Source: Acidobacteria subdivision 13 bacterium RH2 MAG17b
GTDB lineage: Bacteria; Acidobacteriota; Terriglobia; UBA7540
DNA length: 64,000 bases
Assembly: GCA_002197525.1 (NCBI GenBank)
Contig: NFUN01000166.1
Coordinates: 1-64,000, forward strand
Reading direction: 5' to 3'
This document shows positions 57,373-64,000 of the stretch, one piece after another. The position numbers and the translations under genes were made by a program. The notes beneath the pieces are model-generated. The model was given only the letters and a program-made list of their open reading frames with translations. It ran no database searches and was not told the origin of the DNA. Numbering within the stretch: position 1 is the first letter of the stretch; each line of letters opens with the position of its first letter.

Positions 57373-58296
57373 CTATGAAAAATTTATCGCAACCAGTCCC
57401 GCCCCGGCTACCCTCCACTTCTCATTCTCTTTTACGAAAAACCGGACAACCCTGTACGCTCCTGCGGTTTTCCGGCCGGAAGCAACCGAGCCTTTCAGCG
57501 TCGTATGATCTGTGGCGATGGCGAAGTTTCCATATACCGCTCGCAATTTAAAATCGTCCGGGAAGGCACCGATATTGGTGCCGCGGCCGGCCTTTGAAAT
57601 CAAATCCAGCAGTTCTGATTTGCTGACCTCCCGTCCCCCTGGGAGGACCTCGAAAAATTGACCGGTCCACAATTGCTTCAAAACATCCAGCTTCTGGTTT
57701 CGCGCGGCCTCCAGCCACTTCTGGTCGATCTCCCAGAGCTGTTTCTCTAGACCAGTATGGCTTTCAGACGCTTCGCTTGCCGTGCTGGCCTGCGAAGTCG
57801 CACCCGCTGACGAAAGCAATCCAATGCGGCACAGTGCGGATTCAGCCGCTCTCCATTTCCCGTTCTCCTTGACGAAGACTCTCACGACCCGATATCCCCC
57901 CGTGATGTCGTGCCCATAGGCCTTGGTGCCTTTTTGGGTCATGTGATCGGTCGCTAGCGCCACGTTTCCATAAACAGCCCGCAGCTTGAAATCGTCCCGT
58001 GTGGATCCGGACCCGGGTCTGCGGGGAGCTTTAGCCAACATTTTCATCTGCTCCGCCTTGTTGACCACCTTCCCTCCAGGGAGGATCTCGACAAATTGGC
58101 CGGTCCACATCTGGTCCAAAAAAGCCATCTTCCTGTTCTGCACGGCGTCCAGCCACTGCTGGTCGAGCTTCCAGAGCTTTTGTTCTAGATTGGACCGGCT
58201 CGCGGCGCCTTCGCTCTTTTGGCCAGTGTCCTGAGCAATGGCGGTCATTGAAACGGCCAAAGCCGCCATCAAAACGAACACTCGAATAAATTTCAT
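57373..58296 (-). CDS. Secreted protein with two tandem DUF4440/SnoaL-like domains
   Basis: 307 residues from the ATG at 58296 (GGAGG seven bases upstream). Signal peptide FVLMAALAVSMTAIAQ, then two copies of the same NTF2-like domain: residues 36-158 (LEQKLWKLDQQWLDAVQNRK ... GKWRAAESALCRIG) and 181-305 (LEKQLWEIDQKWLEAARNQK ... EKWRVAGAGLVAI). Linker Ser/Thr/Ala-rich. NTF2-like domains bind small molecules or act as weak enzymes; the role here is unknown. A single-domain homologue follows upstream on the same strand. Confidence 0.85.
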   Translation of the reverse strand: MKFIRVFVLMAALAVSMTAIAQDTGQKSEGAASRSNLEQKLWKLDQQWLDAVQNRKMAFLDQMWTGQFVEILPGGKVVNKAEQMKMLAKAPRRPGSGSTRDDFKLRAVYGNVALATDHMTQKGTKAYGHDITGGYRVVRVFVKENGKWRAAESALCRIGLLSSAGATSQASTASEASESHTGLEKQLWEIDQKWLEAARNQKLDVLKQLWTGQFFEVLPGGREVSKSELLDLISKAGRGTNIGAFPDDFKLRAVYGNFAIATDHTTLKGSVASGRKTAGAYRVVRFFVKENEKWRVAGAGLVAINFS

Positions 58297-58373
58297 CGTG
58301 AGCCTCCAGTAGGATGACTGCGTTCCACCAGCACTGGTTTTAACCCCAACGCTCATGGCCAAGGATAAGCGAA

Positions 58374-58859
58374 CTAAGGAGTGACGATCGGGCACAGCGC
58401 TGCTCCAGCGACCTTCCATTCACCATTTTCCTTCACGAACATGCGGAGTACCCTGTAGTCCCCGCTGAAATCGTGACCCTTGTACATGATTCCCTTCAAG
58501 GTTGTGCGATCGGTAGCCAAGGCGAAATTTCCGTATACAGCCCGCAGTTTGAAGTCATTCGGCGTTACAGCCCTCTTCTCCGGCGCCTTCCCGCGGAGAA
58601 CTCTTTCCAGTTGCTCCCTCTTGTCCGGAACCGTGCCGCCACTATTTATTTCAAAGAATTGGCTGGTCCACAATTTCTGCAGAACATCGACTCTCCTATT
58701 CGCCGCGGCATTCAGCCATTGTTGGTCGACTTTCCAGAGCTGTTTTTCGAGGCCGGTCCAGGCCTTGCTTTTTTCACTCTCTTTCCTGCCTGCTTGGCCG
58801 TAGGAGAGCGAGGAAATCGCCACGGCTGCTATTAACGTCAGAATCTGAACATGTCGCAT
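58374..58859 (-). CDS. Secreted DUF4440/SnoaL-like domain protein
   Basis: 161 residues. Signal peptide ILTLIAAVAISSLSYGQ, then one NTF2-like domain (LEKQLWKVDQQWLNAAANRRVDVLQKLWTSQFFEINSGG ... NFALATDRTTLKG ... GEWKVAGAALCPI). Clearly paralogous to both halves of the neighbouring two-domain protein, pointing to a tandem duplication followed by fusion. GGAGAT precedes the ATG. Confidence 0.85.
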   Translation of the reverse strand: MRHVQILTLIAAVAISSLSYGQAGRKESEKSKAWTGLEKQLWKVDQQWLNAAANRRVDVLQKLWTSQFFEINSGGTVPDKREQLERVLRGKAPEKRAVTPNDFKLRAVYGNFALATDRTTLKGIMYKGHDFSGDYRVLRMFVKENGEWKVAGAALCPIVTP

Positions 58860-59097
58860 CGCAAATCTCCTCGATTGAGTAACCGTCGTGAGAACAAATG
58901 GGCGGAATTAGCGCTTAGGAAACCGGCTGAGCCTGAACCGAAGGCCGAAAAGAATGAGTTCCGCTGGGTCAAGCTTTTTCAGCTTCTGATCCGGGAAAAA
59001 TCGCTTCTGTCCTTATTTCCTCGATGCGGCTGACCTCTCACAACTCGGTTGCCAAGGCGCTGAGCCGACAACCGTTTATGCTGAATTCTTACAGGCC

Positions 59098-62000
59098 TCA
59101 CCAAATTACCTTCAGGGCAAATTGAATCTGCCTCGAGGTCGTCGTAGTCGCGTCAATCGCGCCGGCTCCGGGGACTGGGTTACCGAACTGATCCATAAGA
59201 GTGTTGTTGTCGAAGGGAGGCTCGAAATTGGCGCGATTAAGGATATTGAACATCTCTACTCGAAACTGCACGTTGAAGTTCTCAGAAATACTTTTGACAG
59301 GGGTGTTCTTAAAGATGGAGAAGTCAAGGTCAGAGAGTGCTGGGCCGTTCATGATGTTGCGTCCCGCATTACCTAGGACGTTGACAGGGTTGGGGAACGC
59401 GAAGCACTGTAATTTAATGTAGTCGTTAGGATTTCCCGGATTCGTCAACTGATTGCAGCCAGGACCGGTAAGGCGATTCGGGTAGTCAAAAGGGACCACG
59501 CTATTTTGGCCAAGCGGGTCTCCGCCCAGTCCAACACTAAAAGGTGGGCCGCCGGAAAGCGTGTAAATGCCGTTCAATTGCCAACCATGCAAAACCCATG
59601 TTGCCGGACCTGTGAGCGACGCGGGCGCTGGAACATTCCATACGAAATTGGCCACCAAGTCCTGGCCAACGTTGGTATCCGACAAGCCGGTGTGAGTGCG
59701 GGGATCGGGCCAGTAAGTGGCGGCGAGGGAGTTCTTATACTGATCGGATGCCGTTGAACTCGAACTCGTATCAATACCCTTCGACCACGTGTAAGAGCCT
59801 TCTGCCTGGAACCCGTGGCTCATTCTTTTGGTAATTTGGAATTCCAGAGCATTGTATTTGGACCACGAACTCCAGTTTGCCATCAGATAGCGCCCCAAAA
59901 CAGGGTTGATCGTTGTCCCGCTGCCGATGGGGAGCGGCCAAGTATAGCCTAGCGATGTTTGGGTCGGCATTACGAAGTTGCCGTTGTCTGTTTGATACCA
60001 CAAATGTAGGGCGCGTGAGCCAACATAGGCGATCATCGCTGTGGTGTTGGGCGTGAGTTCCCGTTGGAGGCTCGTATTCCACTGCATGACGTAATTGCGC
60101 TGTGGGTTAAATTGGAGGACGTAGTACTGGATTACATTAAGGGCGGGATTAGTCCCGATACTTGCGAATGCTCCCGTCGGAAAGGAGCCTGGAGAAAGAT
60201 TTGAGGTGGCGGCATCCAGGTTAAACGGTGCGGCGCCATCCACGCCGTTTCCCATCTCGTAGGGAAGAGGCAGTATATCGAACATGCCGAAGCCACCGCG
60301 GACGGCCGTCTTGCCATTATGAAATGGATCCCACGCAAATCCGGCCCTCGGCTCAAAATTTCGCTCTGTCGGATTCAGGATGTACGGGCTTCCCAAGAAG
60401 GGCTTGGTAGCGGTCGGCGAGCGGAGGTTGGACAGCTTACCCTGCACTTCAGTCATTACGCTCGAAGGTTCGTAGCGAAGACCGAGGTTGATGGTGAGAT
60501 TCGGGCGCCAGCGCATGTCATCCTGAATGTATGCACCAAAAATCGTTTGCCGCTGCCCTCGGGGGGTATCTGCGAACGGCACAGTTGTGATAAAGCTGGT
60601 AGCCGGCTGATTGGTGAGGAAATCGGACAGCGAATTGTAATTGTAGAGTCCTCCAGGGAAGTCCACGCCGTAAGTGTTAAATTCGATCCGCTCGATGTCA
60701 GCCCCGAACTTCAGCGAGTGAATTCCCTTGGTGAGAAAGACGTTGTCGTAAGCTTGCCAGGAGTTCCACCGTAACAGCGTCGGAGTTGCCGCGCTCAGAC
60801 CGCCGGTAAAAGCCGTAAGTCCTGGCACCACTAGTTGTCCCGCCGAGTAACCAGGAAGGAAGCCGTAGGAAGTGCTGGCTGCAAGAGGGTTAATTGCCGT
60901 AGCACCCGCAGGCGAACCCGCAAATTCACGGTTAAAACCCAATCGAAGAGTATTGACGAGCGCGGGGCCAACGATATGGGTTTCTTCAAGTGCCACGACC
61001 TGCCGCCGGGTACGGCTTATAACGTTTTTGTTCTTGAACTCGTCCGACTGGGTGCTCGGCGCGTTGTCGAACATGTAGGTGCCGAAGAGACTGTCCTTCT
61101 CCGAAAATCTCTGATCGAGCCGGGTAATGAAGAAATTCTCGCTCGTAACCTGGGAACCTGCAAAACTATATATTCCGGTGTCGCCAGTTCCGGGTACGCA
61201 GGAAGTGAATGGACATTGAAGCGCACCGTTAGGGAGCGGAAAGAACGCCTGGAGAAATCGCGCTGCTTGCGGGTCCACGCTTATTTTTGTGGTCGTAGAA
61301 CAGTTTGGCGGAGCGCACAGGTTGCCATTGCGGGCGGCTACAGAAGGCACAAAATCGAGGTTACTGAGGCCCAGATCCTGGCGTACTCCTTCATAATCTC
61401 CAAAAATGAAAGCCTTGTCCTTCCGGATCGGGCCCCCCGCCGACGCTCCGAACTGGTTGCGACGGAAAGGCGCAGTGTTTACGTCAAAAAAGTTCCGGGC
61501 ATCGAACGCATCGTTGCGCAGAAACTCATAGGCATCGCCATGAAACTGGTTCGTGCCCGATTTGGTGATGGCGCTGATCACCCCGCCCGAGCTTCGCCCG
61601 TACTCCGTCGAATAGTTGGTCGTCATGATGGAGAATTCGCCAACTGCATCCACGCCCAGATTTCCGCCCAGCACGCTGCCTGGACCCGCATTGGCGTAAT
61701 CGTCGATGTTAATGCCGTCCAACAGATAGGAATTTTGTTGGGGGCGGCCGCCCGAGATGCTGACCCATTGGCCCAGCCCGCGTTTCGGCCGATCACTGCT
61801 ATTAATATTTGCCTCGGTTGTGGACACAGTAACACCGGGCTGTAACTCGGCCAAATCCGTCCACGAGCGCCCGTTGAGAGGCAAGTCCAGTACCCTGGTG
61901 GTGTTCACCACACCACTGATCGTTGATGAGTTTAGTTGTACGGCTTGAGCCGCGCCGGTCACGGTCACTGTCTGGGTCACCCCTCCGACCTTCAGGGTCA

Positions 62001-62343
62001 CATTCAGCACTAGCTCTTGGCCCACGGTCAAGGTAATACCGCTGCGTACCGCGTTCACGAAGCCCTTCGCAGAAGCTGTGACCATGTAATTCCCCGGCAG
62101 CAAATTAGGAGCGGTGTACAGTCCGGAGGAATCCGTTGCAGTTGTTGTGACGATGCCCGTAGCCACATTTCTTATGGACACTTGCGCCAGAGGTAGGACT
62201 GCTCCGGATGTGTCCGTGATGGTCCCGGAGAGCGTGGCTCCCACCACCTGCGCTGATACTTTAGCCGGTACGGCGAGCGCGAGCGCCACTATAAAGGTTA
62301 CTGCAAGACTCGCAAGGTTGATCCTCAGTCGTGATTGCGTCAT
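59098..62343 (-). CDS. Large TonB-dependent receptor (Oar-like, carboxypeptidase-regulatory N-domain)
   Basis: 1081 residues, start ATG 62343 with AAGGAGG upstream. Signal peptide, then a carboxypeptidase-regulatory-like domain (GATLSGTITDTSGAVLPLAQVSIRNVATG ... LLPGNYMVTASAKGF), plug (NSSTISGVVNTTRVLDLPLNGRSWTDLAELQPG ... ISGGRPQQNSYLLDGINIDD ... NYSTEYGRSSGGVISAITKSGTNQFHG) and a long barrel ending in QFALKVIW. This is the acidobacterial Oar-like receptor type, often expanded in copy number and linked to uptake of plant- or microbe-derived oligomers. The DUF4440 and GlcG-like genes flank it, suggesting a shared locus. Ligand unknown. Confidence 0.94.
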   Translation of the reverse strand: MTQSRLRINLASLAVTFIVALALAVPAKVSAQVVGATLSGTITDTSGAVLPLAQVSIRNVATGIVTTTATDSSGLYTAPNLLPGNYMVTASAKGFVNAVRSGITLTVGQELVLNVTLKVGGVTQTVTVTGAAQAVQLNSSTISGVVNTTRVLDLPLNGRSWTDLAELQPGVTVSTTEANINSSDRPKRGLGQWVSISGGRPQQNSYLLDGINIDDYANAGPGSVLGGNLGVDAVGEFSIMTTNYSTEYGRSSGGVISAITKSGTNQFHGDAYEFLRNDAFDARNFFDVNTAPFRRNQFGASAGGPIRKDKAFIFGDYEGVRQDLGLSNLDFVPSVAARNGNLCAPPNCSTTTKISVDPQAARFLQAFFPLPNGALQCPFTSCVPGTGDTGIYSFAGSQVTSENFFITRLDQRFSEKDSLFGTYMFDNAPSTQSDEFKNKNVISRTRRQVVALEETHIVGPALVNTLRLGFNREFAGSPAGATAINPLAASTSYGFLPGYSAGQLVVPGLTAFTGGLSAATPTLLRWNSWQAYDNVFLTKGIHSLKFGADIERIEFNTYGVDFPGGLYNYNSLSDFLTNQPATSFITTVPFADTPRGQRQTIFGAYIQDDMRWRPNLTINLGLRYEPSSVMTEVQGKLSNLRSPTATKPFLGSPYILNPTERNFEPRAGFAWDPFHNGKTAVRGGFGMFDILPLPYEMGNGVDGAAPFNLDAATSNLSPGSFPTGAFASIGTNPALNVIQYYVLQFNPQRNYVMQWNTSLQRELTPNTTAMIAYVGSRALHLWYQTDNGNFVMPTQTSLGYTWPLPIGSGTTINPVLGRYLMANWSSWSKYNALEFQITKRMSHGFQAEGSYTWSKGIDTSSSSTASDQYKNSLAATYWPDPRTHTGLSDTNVGQDLVANFVWNVPAPASLTGPATWVLHGWQLNGIYTLSGGPPFSVGLGGDPLGQNSVVPFDYPNRLTGPGCNQLTNPGNPNDYIKLQCFAFPNPVNVLGNAGRNIMNGPALSDLDFSIFKNTPVKSISENFNVQFRVEMFNILNRANFEPPFDNNTLMDQFGNPVPGAGAIDATTTTSRQIQFALKVIW

Positions 62344-62493
62344 GGCTTTGAAGCCTCCTTATTAGATCCGGATTACGGCATTCTTGAGGAAACCAAAGGC
62401 CCATTCCCAACGGCTCGACCCCTGACAAACCGCTTTCGATCACCGTCCGACACCTAGCTGTGCGATGGACTCCAGTTGAGCATACGCTCTGGA

Positions 62494-62982
62494 TTACCCG
62501 TGAAAATTAGGATTAATCGGCGTATGTTGGGCAGCAACAACTTGCCACCGTCCATTAATCTTCGCGTACACGTGTGTGAACCGGATGTTTCTGGGTTCTG
62601 GGTGGCCATTGACTACAACATGGGCCACCCGGTGGCCGGTCAAAATGACGACGTCCCCGTGCCCGTAAACGCGTGCCCGAATGTCAGTGTCGACGATAGA
62701 GACGTACTTTAGCGTCCCTGTTCGATGCTCCGTCATGTCTGTGTGTTTGGTTACGAATTTTCCCTGGGCAATTGTGAACATGAAATGATGAGCCATAATG
62801 CGGTTCAACGTACTCAGGTCGTCTTTTATTCTTGCATTGTTCCATTCCTGTTGGACTTTCAAGACTTCTCGGGCAGCCTCGGCGTCTCGATGTTGCGTCG
62901 GCATTTCCACTACAGTTTGTTGACCGAAAGCTAGAGGCATGGTAGCGATTAGAACTAAGGCGAATAGCAGTATGCGTCTCAC
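62494..62982 (-). CDS. Secreted nuclear-transport-factor-2-like (DUF4440) protein
   Basis: 162 residues from GTG 62982, chosen because GGAG lies nine bases upstream; the longer frame to 63045 lacks one. Signal peptide RRILLFALVLIATMPLAFGQ, then one NTF2-like domain (VLKVQQEWNNARIKDDLSTLNRIMAHHFMFTIAQGKFVTK ... RVYGHGDVVILTGH ... INGRWQVVAAQHTPI). More distant from the DUF4440 pair at 57-59 kb than those are from each other. Confidence 0.82.
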   Translation of the reverse strand: MRRILLFALVLIATMPLAFGQQTVVEMPTQHRDAEAAREVLKVQQEWNNARIKDDLSTLNRIMAHHFMFTIAQGKFVTKHTDMTEHRTGTLKYVSIVDTDIRARVYGHGDVVILTGHRVAHVVVNGHPEPRNIRFTHVYAKINGRWQVVAAQHTPINPNFHG

Positions 62983-63094
62983 TTGGTTGACTCCTTTCGA
63001 GGTTCTGACGAGACTCGAGTAGTTTCGACTGACGTAAGAATTCAACTAGACCATCGCGTCCTCGTCACTGGGTTCATCTAACATGCGCGTGCAT

Positions 63095-63682
63095 TTATTT
63101 GAAGCCACTCTGCGTCACCGGTGGAGGAGGCTCGTCTGCTTGGTCATTTTTAAGTGCGTCCACGCCAGCCTTGGCGCATTGAGCGTCTTGGTCGCGGATG
63201 CCTCCCGAGACGCCGATGGCGCCGACGATCTTCCCGTTTACAACAAGCGGGATTCCACCCGCGAGGGGCACCGCGCCTTCCAGGCCTAGGAGTCGGAGAC
63301 CAGCGCCGCCTGCTGCCACAGCGTCCTGAAAGTCCTTGGTCGGGCGCTTGAAGAGGTTCGCCGAGCGCGCTTTGTCGATCGCCACATTGGCGCTGGCACT
63401 CGGGCTATTATCCATTTTCTCGTAGTAGACCAAGTTGCCGCCACTATCGACGATAGCCACCGTCATAATCCAGTTATTTTTGCGTGCTTCTGCAAGCGCG
63501 CGGCTAGCCGCTTTCTTGGCATTCCCCAGGGTAATAGGAGCGCCGTAGGGGTCGGTGATCGTACCAGAGAGCGTCGCTCCTGTTGCTTGCGCATAAGCCC
63601 GAACAGACGCGAGGGCGCTGATTGCGAGCGCAACCAATGTTGCACAGGCGCCAAATTTGTTCGCATTCGACCGAATAGACAT
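63095..63682 (-). CDS. GlcG/HbpS-like protein with a TonB-receptor-type leader
   Basis: 195 residues. Signal peptide CATLVALAISALASVRAYAQ, then ATGATLSGTITDPYGAPITL, which is the opening of a carboxypeptidase-regulatory domain as in the receptor at 59-62 kb. From about residue 50 it becomes a GlcG/HbpS (Haem_degrading) domain: AKKAASRALAEARKNNWIMTVAIVDSGGNLVYYEKMD ... KARSANLFKRPTKDFQD ... GIPLVVNGKIVGAIGVSGG. GlcG/HbpS proteins bind haem or small acids outside the cell in some bacteria. The leader-domain junction looks like a recombination product. The last residues (PPPPVTQSGFK) are low complexity. Confidence 0.85.
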   Translation of the reverse strand: MSIRSNANKFGACATLVALAISALASVRAYAQATGATLSGTITDPYGAPITLGNAKKAASRALAEARKNNWIMTVAIVDSGGNLVYYEKMDNSPSASANVAIDKARSANLFKRPTKDFQDAVAAGGAGLRLLGLEGAVPLAGGIPLVVNGKIVGAIGVSGGIRDQDAQCAKAGVDALKNDQADEPPPPVTQSGFK

Positions 63683-64000
63683 GGCCTTCGACGTTCCTTA
63701 GTCGTTATATAATGAATTGGCCACTGCGACCGTGGTCGCCTCAGCATGCTCTTTTTGGGACACTCAAGTTGTACGCCAGTCGCTTGCCGCTGTCCGTCTG
63801 TACCGGGCTGGCACCATCCCTGCTCGATTACGATGCTGCGTATGCTGATTGCACGTATCCTCGTTGCGCCAGCTTTGCGGCTGCCCGTACTGCAGGACCC
63901 CGTTTTCTTAACACAGTAGTACTAGCTCCGAGATCAACGATGTAGGGTCTCAAAACGCGGATTGACGGCACAGTCTAATCATCCCGCTTTGTTTACAGCC
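63683..64000. other. Window end without a recognised gene
   Basis: A 77-codon plus-strand frame (63712-63945) exists but shows no ribosome-binding site and an unlikely composition. It may be the promoter region shared with a gene beyond the window. Nothing else is supported. Confidence 0.4.

Noticed and set aside
63712-63945. 77-codon frame at the window end
   Set aside because: No ribosome-binding site, unlikely composition and no recognisable feature.

Overview
The window is a stretch of chromosome from a GC-rich, didermic bacterium, most likely an acidobacterium. This rests on several signs together: two large TonB-dependent receptors that begin with a carboxypeptidase-regulatory-like domain, a VWFA-type protein of the acidobacterial kind, lpxD (lipid A), a MacAB-like exporter with separate permease genes, and many short palindromic interspersed repeats. 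No rRNA, CRISPR array or intact transposon is present.

Layout. 1-2.4 kb: a monohaem CxxCH protein with a predicted outer-membrane barrel, followed by a cupredoxin; this is a possible surface electron-transfer pair. 2.4-5.7 kb: secA on the minus strand, with an extra segment of about 140 residues. 6.2-11.9 kb: ilvE, pilT, recX and alaS, bracketed by two inverted copies of a ~115 bp repeat. 12.6-19.3 kb: a secreted GH39-like glycosidase, then an adaptor, an ATPase and two FtsX-type permeases. 19.4-24.5 kb: small regulatory and envelope genes (XRE regulator, acpS, a protein with two TonB C-terminal domains, a VWFA lipoprotein), partly bracketed by a second inverted repeat pair. 24.8-36.7 kb: housekeeping genes (dnaE, accA, an atypical NarL-type regulator, lpxD, then the ffh-rpsP-khpA-rimM-trmD-rplS-rnhB information cluster). 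36.7-42.2 kb: a decayed stretch, then a nickel/cobalt permease, a TonB-dependent receptor, a cysteine-rich secreted protein and an FAH-family hydrolase. 42.3-53.9 kb: tRNA-Ala, MscS, an aromatic amino acid block (trpC-trpF-trpB-trpA-aroQ-aroF-tyrA) and a CoA-transferase pair. Both the aromatic block and the CoA-transferase pair are interrupted by small unknown two-gene modules. tRNA-Leu closes this part. 53.9-64 kb: an accessory region that reads as less GC-rich, with a dehydrogenase, a Tat-exported amidohydrolase, an IS5-type remnant, four DUF4440/SnoaL-like domains, a large TonB-dependent receptor and a chimeric GlcG-like protein.

The most interesting signals are: (i) the Cyc2-like cytochrome-barrel plus cupredoxin pair; (ii) the HEPN-plus-partner module inside the aromatic operon and the second unknown module that splits the two CoA-transferase subunit genes; (iii) families of modular palindromic elements that share one core but carry different terminal inverted repeats; (iv) the SecA insertion; (v) a receiver domain without its phospho-acceptor aspartate; (vi) a promoter plus structured RNA candidate upstream of ffh. 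All assignments come from reading the sequence; no database search was run.
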